From Caulobacter flavus (GTDB taxonomy: Bacteria; Pseudomonadota; Alphaproteobacteria; Caulobacterales; Caulobacteraceae): a stretch of DNA of 64,000 bases. Below the pieces are notes generated by a model. The model was not told the origin of the DNA. It ran no database searches and was given only the letters and a program-made list of their open reading frames with translations. Below, in pieces: positions 19,534 through 26,993 of the stretch (positions within the stretch are counted from its first letter, which is position 1; each line of letters opens with the position of its first letter). The stretch is from assembly GCF_003722335.1 (NCBI RefSeq), contig NZ_CP026100.1:2206001-2270000 (forward strand), read 5' to 3'. The position numbers and the translations under genes were made by a program.

Positions 19534-20120
19534 TCCGCACGAACACCCTGCGCCTGCTGACGGCCTCCGCCCTGGTCATGAGCCTGTCGGCCTGCGTCAG
19601 CGTCACCTCGGCCCCGGCCGGCCCCTACAAGGTGGGCGCGGCCACGGTCACCCTCGGCCACGAATGGTCGGACGTCAGCGCCATCATGTACGCCCGCCCG
19701 GCCAAGGTGCGCCTGCTGTCGATGGACGGTCCGCTGCTGAACCGCCTCTATGTGACCGACGGCCTCGCGCCGGGCGAGTTCATGGTCAAGCCGATGGCCA
19801 AGGAGCGTCCGACCCCGACCTATCGCGCTGGCATGGCCCCGACCGAGCTGGTCGAGTTCGTCACCGACAGCGTCGCGGCCCTCGAATACCAGCGGGTCGA
19901 GACCGACAACCTGCGTCCGGCCAAGGTCGGCTCGGCCGACGGCCTGCGGTTCGACCTGAAGGCCAAGACCAAGGAAGGCCTCGACATCTCCGGCGCGGCC
20001 CAGGTGGCCGAGGTCGGCGGCAAGCTCTACGTCGTGCTCTACATCGCTCCGAGCGAGCACTACTTCGCCGCCGAATTGCCGGAAGTGGAGACGGTGCTGG
20101 GCTCGGTGAAGGTGGGGTAG
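19530..20120 (+). CDS. Lipoprotein of unknown function, last gene of the M48 operon
   Basis: A 196-residue protein with a clear lipoprotein signal, LRLLTASALVMSLSACVSV (lipobox LSAC). Its ATG overlaps the protease stop codon in an ATGA, so translation is coupled. The mature part alternates strands and short helices, with a long central region (GLAPGEFMVKPMAKERPTP, ELVEFVTDSVAALEYQRVE) and the C-terminal strand KLYVVLYIAPSEHYFA. No named domain is recognised. Position suggests a partner or target of the protease at the inner face of the outer membrane; this is inference. Confidence 0.82.
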   Translation: MIRTNTLRLLTASALVMSLSACVSVTSAPAGPYKVGAATVTLGHEWSDVSAIMYARPAKVRLLSMDGPLLNRLYVTDGLAPGEFMVKPMAKERPTPTYRAGMAPTELVEFVTDSVAALEYQRVETDNLRPAKVGSADGLRFDLKAKTKEGLDISGAAQVAEVGGKLYVVLYIAPSEHYFAAELPEVETVLGSVKVG

Positions 20121-20187
20121 GGCCAATCTTGCCAGTGGTATCCACTAGAAACGTACACTCGCCCTGTGGTGGTGCGGTTGAGGTTCC

Positions 20188-20685
20188 ATGAACTGGCAAG
20201 TTATTGGAGGATTTGTCGGGCTAGCGGGTCTTGTACTTGGCATTTGGAATCGATTGGAGCAATGGCGTGAAGTAAAGCGGCGATCCTCCGAGAATTTGCC
20301 GATTTTTACCGCAACTCTGGACCGGGTGGGTCCCGATTGGCTGACCATAAGTCTTTCGATCGTCAATCCAGGAAATCTCAATTTCGCTATGACGCGGGTG
20401 CGAGTCCTTTCTCCACGTAAATGTTGGGTTGCGCCTCGTGTTGAGGTCGTGGGCAACGATCCGCCACTTAGATCAATGAAGGTAGAGTGGTCTGTATATG
20501 CCCAGCCGACCCCCACAGGGCATCGAGCAGCTTCTGCCACCACGTTTCGTTGCCGGGCTCCTGAAGGACGAAGGCCGAAAATCGTCATTGAAGGATATAT
20601 AGTAAAGTCAGGGCGTCCCCGTTTTCGTGAGCCGGTACATGTCTCATTGCCGGGCGAGAAAGCGGAAGTTCACAGACCTCGTTAG
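20188..20685 (+). CDS. AT-richer orphan gene: membrane-anchored protein of unknown function
   Basis: Encodes 165 residues. An N-terminal hydrophobic helix (VIGGFVGLAGLVLGIW) is followed by a charged stretch (EQWREVKRRSSENLP), then a domain of predicted beta strands such as WLTISLSIVNPGNLNF and VRVLSPRKCWVAP. Base composition is visibly lower in G+C than every neighbour, with many codons ending in A or T, which suggests recent transfer. The layout (one anchor plus a soluble beta-rich domain with DWLTISLSIVNPG) is like small host-interaction proteins of mobile islands, but no family is recognised. The antisense frame over it is a poorer protein candidate. Confidence 0.65.
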   Translation: MNWQVIGGFVGLAGLVLGIWNRLEQWREVKRRSSENLPIFTATLDRVGPDWLTISLSIVNPGNLNFAMTRVRVLSPRKCWVAPRVEVVGNDPPLRSMKVEWSVYAQPTPTGHRAASATTFRCRAPEGRRPKIVIEGYIVKSGRPRFREPVHVSLPGEKAEVHRPR

Positions 20686-20695
20686 CTAGCGGGTC

Positions 20696-21031
20696 TCACC
20701 CCTCGAAATACCGCTCGACCTGCTCGGCCCAGCCGTAGGACGTCTTCGACAGCTGGTCGCGGTCGTAGGCGGGGCTGTCCTTGAACCGGTCCTTCGACAG
20801 GTCGGTGGCGTAGGCCTCGGCCTTGTCGTCGAAGGTCAGGATGCGCCAGGGCAGGGGGTGGTACTTGCCGCCGGTGAACAGGCCGGCAGGCTCGACGGCG
20901 ACGTAGCGGCCGACGCCGGCGTCGCGGTCGACGAAGACCTCGCGGATCACGCCCAGCTTGTGGCCCTTGGGGTCGGTGACCGCGACCCCGATCAGGTCGC
21001 CGCTCTTCACCAGCCGATCGTCCAGCGACAT
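20696..21031 (-). CDS. PRC-barrel domain protein
   Basis: A 111-residue soluble protein. The PRC-barrel core is seen in GDLIGVAVTDPKGHKLGVIR, VFVDRDAGVGRYVAVEPAG and KYHPLPWRILTFD, in the strand order expected of the barrel. The C-terminal tail is helical and acidic. PRC-barrel proteins bind RNA, proteins or the photosynthetic reaction centre H subunit; stress-related single-domain versions are common in alphaproteobacteria. The start at 21031 has GAGGAG about eight bases upstream. The gene is divergent from the NUDIX gene. Confidence 0.85.
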   Translation of the reverse strand: MSLDDRLVKSGDLIGVAVTDPKGHKLGVIREVFVDRDAGVGRYVAVEPAGLFTGGKYHPLPWRILTFDDKAEAYATDLSKDRFKDSPAYDRDQLSKTSYGWAEQVERYFEG

Positions 21032-21133
21032 GGCGTCTCTCCTCGCGAATGCTCCCTCGGCAACGCTCGTCGCGCCCGGGGAGTTGCCGCCAAAGGCGTT
21101 GCCAAGCCCGGCAAAGCCCGCGATGGATCGGGC

Positions 21134-21574
21134 ATGAGCACGCCGCCTCCCTCGCCCGAAGCCCTTCCCGCCGATCGCCCCATCGTTCTCGTGGCCGCCG
21201 CCGCCCTGATCGACGTCGACGGGCGGGTGCTGATCTGCCAGCGGCCCGAGGGCAAGTCGCAGGCCGGCCTGTGGGAGTTTCCGGGCGGCAAGGTCGAGAA
21301 GGGCGAGACGCCCGAACAGTGCCTGATCCGCGAACTGCACGAGGAGCTGGGCATCACCGTCGCCCAGGCCTGCCTGGCCCCCTTCGTCTTCGCCTCGCAC
21401 ACCTACGAGACGTTCCACCTGCTGATGCCGCTCTATCTGCTGCGGCGTTGGGAAGGGCAGGTGACGGCCAAGGAGCACAAGGCCATGGCCTGGGTGAAGC
21501 CCGACAAGTTGTCGGACTACGACATGCCGCCTGCCGACCTTCCACTGGTCGCCTGGCTAAGGGATGTGCTTTAA
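21134..21574 (+). CDS. MutT-type NUDIX hydrolase, probable 8-oxo-dGTP diphosphatase
   Basis: A 146-residue NUDIX protein. The NUDIX box is complete: GKVEKGETPEQCLIRELHEE followed by LGI, meeting GX5EX7REUXEEXGU. VAAAALIDVDGRVLICQRPE and LWEFPGG match MutT, where they recognise the purine nucleotide. It should remove oxidised GTP/dGTP from the nucleotide pool and so limit transversion mutations. The ATG at 21134 gives an N-terminal extension of about 20 residues rich in Pro and Ser. In many alphaproteobacteria a MutT gene lies near secA and argJ; here it is some 18 kb from secA. Confidence 0.9.
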   Translation: MSTPPPSPEALPADRPIVLVAAAALIDVDGRVLICQRPEGKSQAGLWEFPGGKVEKGETPEQCLIRELHEELGITVAQACLAPFVFASHTYETFHLLMPLYLLRRWEGQVTAKEHKAMAWVKPDKLSDYDMPPADLPLVAWLRDVL

Positions 21575-21619
21575 CTCAGACAAATTGCGCGCAGGCGCGA
21601 AGCGTTTGAGGAAACGACC

Positions 21620-23032
21620 GTGACGAATTTCGACCCCCAGCCTTCGCGACGCATCCTGCTGGCCGGCGCGGGAGCCGTGGGTCTGGGCGGCCTGGCCGGC
21701 GAGGCCCTGGCCGCCGCGCCAGCCGCGCCGCTGCTCAATCCGGTCGTGCGCCAGCGGGCCGACGCGCAGGTCTTCAGGCATTCGGACGGTTACTACTACC
21801 TGACCGGCTCGGTGCCCGAATACGACCGGCTGATCGTGCGCCGCTCGCGCACCCTGGCGGGGCTTGCCTCGGCCGAAGAGGCCGTGATCTGGCGGCGGCC
21901 GGCCGAAGGCAAGCTGGGCGGCTATATCTGGGCGCCCGAACTGCACTGGATCGACGGCGCCTGGCACATGTACTTCGCCGCCGGCGACAAGGGCCAGCCG
22001 TTCCGCATCCGCACCTACGTGCTGCGCTGCGACGGCAGGAACGCCCTTACCGGGACCTGGAGCCTGCTGGGCGAGGTGCAGACCCCGTGGGACAGCTTCA
22101 ACCTCGACTCCACGATCTTCCACCACAAGGGCGTGCGCTATTTCTGCTGGGCGCAGAAGGAGCCGGGGATCGAGACCAACAGCAACCTCTACCTCGCCCC
22201 CTTGGCCACGCCCCTGACCCTGGGCCGGCCGCCGGTTCGCCTGACCGTGCCGACGCTCGACTGGGAGGTGCGCGGCTTCAAGGTGGCCGAGGCGCCGGCG
22301 GTGCTGATCCGCAACGGCCGCGTGTTCATCGCCTATTCGGCCAGCGCCACCGACGACCGTTACTGCCTGGGCCTGCTGACCGCCGACGCGGACGCCGACC
22401 TGATGAGCGAGGCGTCGTGGACCAAGTCGCCCCAGCCCGTGTTCGTCTCGTCCGAGGAGACCGGCGTCTGGGGACCGGGCCACAACTCGTTCACCGTCGA
22501 CGAGCAGGGTCGCGACGTCCTGGTCTTCCACGGCCGCGATTACAAGGCGATCAAGGGCAACCCGCTGTTCGATCCCAACCGCCACACGCGGGTGCAGCGC
22601 CTCTACTACAAGGCCGACGGGACGCTCGATTTCGGCGTGCCGGCCGGGGCGGGGGAAATCCCCGACCGGTTCTCGCCACTCGACCGGTCGGGCGCGTTCC
22701 TGCGCGTCGAGGGCGAGGCGGTCGGCGTGGGCGAAGGTCCGCTGGCGGCGACGCAGCTGCGCCAGAAGGCCGGACCGGCCGGAACGGTGACGCTGGAGCC
22801 GATCCTGCGGCCGGGCCACATGCTGCGGGTCGAGGCTGGCAAGGTGGTCGTTGCGCCGGCGGCGTCCGGCGACAGGGCCGCGGTCTTCAAGCGCGTGAAG
22901 GGCCTGGCCGGTAGGGGCGTGTCGTTCCAGGCGTCGGACGGCGGCTATCTGGGTCACCGCGACGGCGCGGTGGTGGTCGGGCCGGCGAGGGACGCCAGGG
23001 CGCGGGCTGCGGCGACGTTCGTGGTGAGCTAG
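21620..23032 (+). CDS. Exported glycoside hydrolase family 43 protein with C-terminal AbfB-like region
   Basis: A 470-residue protein with a twin-arginine-type signal (PSRRILLAGAGAVGLGGLAG). The five-blade GH43 beta-propeller is recognised from VVRQRADAQVFRHSDGYYYL (first catalytic Asp in RADAQV), YIWAPELHWIDGAWHMYFAA and the DSTIFHHKGVRYFCWAQ blade (second Asp). KVAEAPAVLIRNGRVFIAYS carries the general-acid Glu region. From about residue 370 the sequence (GHMLRVEAGKVVVAP, SFQASDGGYLGHRDGAVVV) looks like an AbfB arabinose-binding module. It probably releases arabinose or xylose from plant polysaccharides in the periplasm. The GTG start has GAGGAAACG upstream. No sugar transporter or other glycosidase is nearby. 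Confidence 0.85.
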   Translation: MTNFDPQPSRRILLAGAGAVGLGGLAGEALAAAPAAPLLNPVVRQRADAQVFRHSDGYYYLTGSVPEYDRLIVRRSRTLAGLASAEEAVIWRRPAEGKLGGYIWAPELHWIDGAWHMYFAAGDKGQPFRIRTYVLRCDGRNALTGTWSLLGEVQTPWDSFNLDSTIFHHKGVRYFCWAQKEPGIETNSNLYLAPLATPLTLGRPPVRLTVPTLDWEVRGFKVAEAPAVLIRNGRVFIAYSASATDDRYCLGLLTADADADLMSEASWTKSPQPVFVSSEETGVWGPGHNSFTVDEQGRDVLVFHGRDYKAIKGNPLFDPNRHTRVQRLYYKADGTLDFGVPAGAGEIPDRFSPLDRSGAFLRVEGEAVGVGEGPLAATQLRQKAGPAGTVTLEPILRPGHMLRVEAGKVVVAPAASGDRAAVFKRVKGLAGRGVSFQASDGGYLGHRDGAVVVGPARDARARAAATFVVS

Positions 23033-23172
23033 AGACCCTCCCCCGAAGGGGGAGGTGGCCCGGAGGGCCGGAGGGGGAAGTCTCCGCTGCCGTTCAGAAG
23101 GTTGTTGGCCCAAAGGTCATCTGCCCCCTCCGTCGGCTTCGCCGACACCTCCCCCTTCGGGGAGAGGGTCTA
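23033..23172. repeat. GC-rich inverted-repeat element, copy C (complete)
   Basis: A complete element of about 140 bp with imperfect terminal inverted repeats of about 48 bp. The left end is AGACCCTCCCCCGAAGGGGG; the reverse complement of the right end is AGACCCTCTCCCCGAAGGGG. Each end folds as two hairpins. The 40-bp centre is not conserved with the other copies. The element fills the convergent gap exactly, from the base after the GH43 stop to two bases before the methyltransferase stop. Confidence 0.85.
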
Positions 23173-23173
23173 A

Positions 23174-24085
23174 TTACCCCGCCTTGTCGCCCGCCGGCTG
23201 TTCCTTCACCCCCAGCGCGTCGGCCAGCCGCATCTTGGCCGAGCCGGGCCGCAACGGTTTCTGCTGGCTGTCGTGCGGGGCCCAGCCGGTGGCGGTGACG
23301 ATCTCGAAGGTGGCGGGCACGCGGCCGTCGGCCTCGGCGAAGCGCTCCTGGTAGATCTCCAGCGCCCGGAACAGCAGCTTGCGGGTCAGCGGCTTGCGCG
23401 AGCGGTCGAGCAGCACGCTGGTCTCGCCCATGCGGCGCAGATCCTGCAGCAGGGCGATGGGGTGGGCGTAGCGCACCTTCACGCGGTCGACGTCGGCCAC
23501 CGGCAGGGTGAAGCCGGCGCGTTGCAGCAGGCCCGCGGCGTCCACCGTGTCGGCGAAGGGCGAGACGCGCATCGAGACGCCGCCGGCGATCTCGTCCTCG
23601 GCCGCCATCAGCGACTGGCGCAGTTCGGTCAGGGTGGCCCCGCCAAACAGCGCGCCGATAAAGAGGCCGTCGGGCTTGAGGGCGCGGCGGATCTGGATCA
23701 GGGCGCCGACCAGGTCGTTGGTCCAGTGCAGGGCCAGGGTCGAGACGACAAGGTCCAGCGTCTCGTCGCCGAACGGCAGGCGCTCCTCGTCGGCGACGAC
23801 GGTGGCGCCGTCGCGTCTTGCCAGCATCCGGGCCGACAGGTCGGTGTCGATCAGGAGGCCGATCTTGGCGGCGGCGTCGCTCTCGGACAGCGCCTGGCGG
23901 AAAGCGCCGTCTCGGCTTCCGAGATCGACGGCGACCGGAAACTGCCGCAGGATCGCCTCCAGCCGCATGACCGCGTCACCGGCGGCGCGCGCCTTCAGGA
24001 AACCGGCCTGGCCGAAGTTGGGCGCGGCGCGATCGAGGCGAGCGCGGAGAAGATCGCGGTCGAAGAGGAGAGGCGAACTGGTCAT
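23174..24085 (-). CDS. SAM-dependent methyltransferase-fold protein, NDUFAF5/BioC-like
   Basis: A class I methyltransferase-fold protein of 303 residues. The SAM-binding motif I region is VAVDLGSRDGAF (GSRDG in place of GxGxG). GLLIDTDLSARMLARR holds the acidic ribose-binding residue, and LDLVVSTLALHWTNDLVGAL is the post-I region typical of BioC-like enzymes. Alphaproteobacterial proteins of this kind are relatives of the complex I assembly factor NDUFAF5. The N-terminus LLFDRDLLRARLDRAAPNF fits that group. It is divergent from comF across a very short gap. The ATG at 24085 has no evident ribosome-binding site, so the message may be leaderless. Confidence 0.87.
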   Translation of the reverse strand: MTSSPLLFDRDLLRARLDRAAPNFGQAGFLKARAAGDAVMRLEAILRQFPVAVDLGSRDGAFRQALSESDAAAKIGLLIDTDLSARMLARRDGATVVADEERLPFGDETLDLVVSTLALHWTNDLVGALIQIRRALKPDGLFIGALFGGATLTELRQSLMAAEDEIAGGVSMRVSPFADTVDAAGLLQRAGFTLPVADVDRVKVRYAHPIALLQDLRRMGETSVLLDRSRKPLTRKLLFRALEIYQERFAEADGRVPATFEIVTATGWAPHDSQQKPLRPGSAKMRLADALGVKEQPAGDKAG

Positions 24086-24137
24086 GCGGGCGGAACATGG
24101 CGATTCCTTCTCCCGATGGAAACCCGGTCCACGCCTG

Positions 24138-24863
24138 ATGGGCCTCGGAAGAGGGCTGCTGGACCTGATCCTGCCGCCCCGCGCCTTCGACGGCGAGCCG
24201 GCCCTGACGCCGGGGCTGTCGGCCGGCGCCTGGAGCCGCATCGTCTTTCTCGACGGCCCCGTGTGCGACGGCTGCGGCGCGCCCTTTCCCTTCGACCAGG
24301 GCGAGCCGCTGTGCGCGCTGTGCCAGGCCCAGCCGAGGGCCTTCGCCAGGGCGCGCGCCGCCTGCCTCTACGACGAACACTCGCGCGACCTGGTGCTGAA
24401 GCTCAAGCACGCCGACCGCACCGATCTTTCGGGCCTGTTCGCTCGCTGGATCTCGCGCGCCGCCCCGGACCTGCTGGACGAGGCCCAGGCGGTGGTTCCC
24501 GTGCCGATGCACCGCGCCAGGCTTCTGCGCCGCCGTTACAATCAGGCCGCCGAGATCGCCCGCCCTCTGGCCCGGGCGGCGGGGCGACCGTATCTGGCCG
24601 ACGCCCTGGTCAGGAAACGCGACACCGCCAGCCAGGGCGGCAAGTCGGCCGACGGGCGTCGCCGCAACGTCGCCGCCGCCTTCGCCGTGCCCGACGCCAA
24701 GCGGCCGCTCATCGAGGGAAAGCGGGTTCTGCTGGTCGACGACGTGTTGACGACCGGAGCCACCGCAGAGGGATGCGCGCGGGCGCTGCTGGCGGCTGGA
24801 GCCTCGGCTGTCGACCTTACTGTCGTCGCGCGCGTTACAGAAATGCGAAGCCGTCCTATATGA
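24138..24863 (+). CDS. ComF family phosphoribosyltransferase-like protein
   Basis: A 241-residue double zinc-ribbon plus phosphoribosyltransferase-fold protein of the ComF/GntX family, associated with DNA uptake in competent bacteria but widespread elsewhere. A zinc knuckle is formed by CDGCGAPF and CALCQAQP. The PRPP-binding loop is VLLVDDVLTTGAT, preceded by VVPVPMHRARLLRRRYNQAA, a ComF hallmark. The ATG at 24138 is taken. An ATG at 24084 with GAGAGG upstream is the alternative and would overlap the divergent methyltransferase gene head-to-head. It is followed by grxC in a conserved arrangement. Confidence 0.9.
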   Translation: MGLGRGLLDLILPPRAFDGEPALTPGLSAGAWSRIVFLDGPVCDGCGAPFPFDQGEPLCALCQAQPRAFARARAACLYDEHSRDLVLKLKHADRTDLSGLFARWISRAAPDLLDEAQAVVPVPMHRARLLRRRYNQAAEIARPLARAAGRPYLADALVRKRDTASQGGKSADGRRRNVAAAFAVPDAKRPLIEGKRVLLVDDVLTTGATAEGCARALLAAGASAVDLTVVARVTEMRSRPI

Positions 24864-24892
24864 GGGCGGGAATCCAACCCTTTGGAACCGAA

Positions 24893-25147
24893 ATGGCCAA
24901 GGTCACCATCTACACCCGTCCCTTCTGCGGCTACTGCGCCCGCGCCCTGAAGCTGCTCAACGACAAGGGCGCCGACTTCGCCGAGATCGAAGCCGGCATG
25001 GACCCCAAGCTGCGCCAGGAAATGATGGAGCGCTCGGGTCGCAACACCTTCCCGCAGATCTTCGTCGGCGAGCAGCATATCGGCGGCTGCGACGACATGA
25101 TGGCGCTGGAGCGCGAGGGCAAGCTGGACGCTCTGCTCGCCGCATGA
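24893..25147 (+). CDS. grxC: Glutaredoxin 3
   Basis: An 84-residue glutaredoxin that reduces disulfides and glutathione mixed disulfides with glutathione. The active site is TRPFCGYCARA, with CGYC instead of the usual CPYC; both cysteines are kept, but the changed middle residue may shift the redox potential. The glutathione-binding features TFPQIFVGEQHIGGCDD (cis-Pro and GGCDD) are present. Its stop codon overlaps the next gene's start in ATGA. ComF, GrxC, nitrilase-type hydrolase, DUF1178 and UbiG form a familiar alphaproteobacterial cluster. Confidence 0.95.
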   Translation: MAKVTIYTRPFCGYCARALKLLNDKGADFAEIEAGMDPKLRQEMMERSGRNTFPQIFVGEQHIGGCDDMMALEREGKLDALLAA

Positions 25148-25977
25148 GCCCGTCCGCGCCCCTGCGGGTCGGCCTGGTCCAGACCCGGACGCCCGCGACC
25201 CACGCCGCGGCGCTGGCCCACGTGGCGCCGCTGGTGCGCGAGGCGATCGCGCGGGGCGCCCGTTTCGTGCTAACGCCCGAGTGCACCAACGTGCTGCAGA
25301 AGGATCGCGACCGGCTGCTGCCGACGCTGACGGCCCTGGAGGACGATCCGGTGGTGAACGGCCTGCGCGAGATCGCGGCCGAGACCGGAACCTGGATCGA
25401 CGTCGGCTCGGCCCTGGTGCGGCGCGAGGACGGAAAAGCCGCCAACCGCCAGGCCGTCATCGATCCGACCGGCGCGATCGTGTCCACCTATGACAAGCTG
25501 CACATGTTCGACGTGCAGCTGCCTACCGGTGAGACCGCGAAGGAATCGGCGACCTATACGCCCGGCGAACGGGCGGTGGTGGTCGACACGCCGCTGGCGG
25601 CCTTCGGCCTGACCATCTGCTACGACATGCGCTTTCCGGCCCTGCATCGGGCCCTGGCGCTGGCGGGCGCCAAGGTGATCACCGCCCCGGCGGCCTTCAC
25701 CCGTCCGACGGGCGAGGCCCACTGGGAGGTGCTGCTGCGCGCCCGGGCCATCGAGACCGGCTCGTTCGTGATCGCCGCCGCCCAGGGCGGCTTCCACGAG
25801 GACGGGCGCGGCACCTGGGGTCGCTCGATCGCCGTCGGCCCGTGGGGCGAGGTGATCGGCAAGCTTGACCACGACGAGCCCGGCGTGCTGATCGCCGATC
25901 TCGACCTGGAGGCCGCCGACAAGGCCCGCGCGGCCATCCCGGTCCTGGCCAACGCCCGTGAATTCACGGGCCCCTGA
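25144..25977 (+). CDS. Carbon-nitrogen hydrolase, Nit2/omega-amidase-like
   Basis: A 277-residue nitrilase-superfamily amidase. The catalytic triad is visible: Glu in VLTPECTNVL, Lys in YDKLHMFDV and Cys in GLTICYDMRFP. The close similarity to Nit1/Nit2 proteins suggests hydrolysis of deaminated glutathione or of alpha-ketoglutaramate. That would fit the neighbouring glutaredoxin gene, to which it is translationally coupled. The product probably works in metabolite repair in the cytoplasm; the exact substrate is inference. Confidence 0.9.
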   Translation: MSPSAPLRVGLVQTRTPATHAAALAHVAPLVREAIARGARFVLTPECTNVLQKDRDRLLPTLTALEDDPVVNGLREIAAETGTWIDVGSALVRREDGKAANRQAVIDPTGAIVSTYDKLHMFDVQLPTGETAKESATYTPGERAVVVDTPLAAFGLTICYDMRFPALHRALALAGAKVITAPAAFTRPTGEAHWEVLLRARAIETGSFVIAAAQGGFHEDGRGTWGRSIAVGPWGEVIGKLDHDEPGVLIADLDLEAADKARAAIPVLANAREFTGP

Positions 25978-25992
25978 CCCCATATCAGGACC

Positions 25993-26427
25993 ATGATCAA
26001 GTACGCGCTCGCCTGTGACCATGCGCACGAGTTCGAAGGCTGGTTCGGCTCGTCGGGCGACTATGACGACCAGGCCGCCCGGGGTCTGGTCGAGTGCCCC
26101 GTCTGCGGTTCGACGGGCGTGCGCAAGCAGATCATGGCCCCCGCCGTGGCCGGCACGAAGGCCCAGCGTTCGGCCCCCGAGCCCGACGCCCGCATGCGCG
26201 AGATGATGATGGCCGCCATGAGCGAGGTGCGCCGCGAGGTCGAGGACAACTTCGACTATGTCGGCGACCGCTTCGCCAAGGAGGCCCGCGACATCCACGA
26301 GGGCCGGTCCGAGGAGCGCGGCATCTATGGCGAGGCCTCGCCCAAGGAGGTCAAGAGCCTGCTGGAGGACGGCGTCAGGATCGCCGCCCTGCCGCCCGCG
26401 CCGCCGAAGAAGACGGACGTGAACTAG
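25993..26427 (+). CDS. DUF1178 family protein
   Basis: A 144-residue protein of the DUF1178 family, common in alpha- and betaproteobacteria next to the nitrilase gene. The N-terminus MIKYALACDHAHEFEGWFGS is diagnostic, followed by a zinc-knuckle-like ECPVCGSTGVRKQIMAP. The C-terminal helix FAKEARDIHEGRSEERGIYG is the second conserved block. It starts 15 bases after the hydrolase stop codon, so it is in the same operon. The molecular function is not known; the two Cys pairs suggest metal binding. Confidence 0.92.
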   Translation: MIKYALACDHAHEFEGWFGSSGDYDDQAARGLVECPVCGSTGVRKQIMAPAVAGTKAQRSAPEPDARMREMMMAAMSEVRREVEDNFDYVGDRFAKEARDIHEGRSEERGIYGEASPKEVKSLLEDGVRIAALPPAPPKKTDVN

Positions 26428-26471
26428 GCATCGCCGTTGCGCGCGCCGCGATCGCGGCTCAGCTTGAGCGC

Positions 26472-26990
26472 ATGCGAGATTTCAGGCTGTGGTTGATTCT
26501 CCTGGCGGTCGCCGGCGCGCTCGGAGCGGCTGGGCCGTCAGCCGCGGCCCCGGACCCCAATGTGTTCTCGGCGTCGCACCAGCTGGGGTTCAGCGGCGCG
26601 GTGGTGACCGTGCGCGAGGATTATCGCGCGACGAAATGGCCGGTCTCGCGCCGCACCTTCGTGCTGCATGGGGCCAGCGGCCGGACCGTCTCGCTGGCCC
26701 TGGCCAATGGTGGTGCGAGCAACCTCAGCACGCTCAGCCTCTACGGCGACGGCGGCAGGTTCTTCCTGATCGGGGCGGTCGAGTGCGTGGAGTTCGATCC
26801 GGTCGCGGTCACCGCCGCGCGCTGCCGCAAGCGTCCGCCCTGCGCCGCCTTCGGGCGGGAAGGCGTGAGCTTCCTCGGGCGCTTCGACTGGGCGAACGGC
26901 TTTGATCCGCCCTATGGCCACTTCGGCCTCCGCTGGCGCTTCCTGCCGCAGGAGGACGCCTCGGAGACGTCCTTCTGCCCCGATCGCTAG
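26472..26990 (+). CDS. Exported protein of unknown function (172 aa)
   Basis: MRDFRLWLILLAVAGALGAA is a clear signal peptide, with cleavage likely after the SAAA or AAAP region. The mature part is beta-rich (LGFSGAVVTVREDYRATKWP, TFVLHGASGRTVSLALANGG, FFLIGAVECVEFDPVAV) and has four cysteines that could form two periplasmic disulfides. No family is recognised. It starts 44 bases after the DUF1178 gene and could be the last gene of that operon. It meets the dienelactone hydrolase gene tail to tail with only 3 bases between them. Confidence 0.7.
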   Translation: MRDFRLWLILLAVAGALGAAGPSAAAPDPNVFSASHQLGFSGAVVTVREDYRATKWPVSRRTFVLHGASGRTVSLALANGGASNLSTLSLYGDGGRFFLIGAVECVEFDPVAVTAARCRKRPPCAAFGREGVSFLGRFDWANGFDPPYGHFGLRWRFLPQEDASETSFCPDR

Positions 26991-26993
26991 CGC

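Noticed and set aside
20145..20588. A minus-strand 147-codon frame over the AT-richer orphan gene
   Set aside because: It lacks a plausible start context and protein-like segments; the plus-strand frame has a clear membrane helix and domain-like body.
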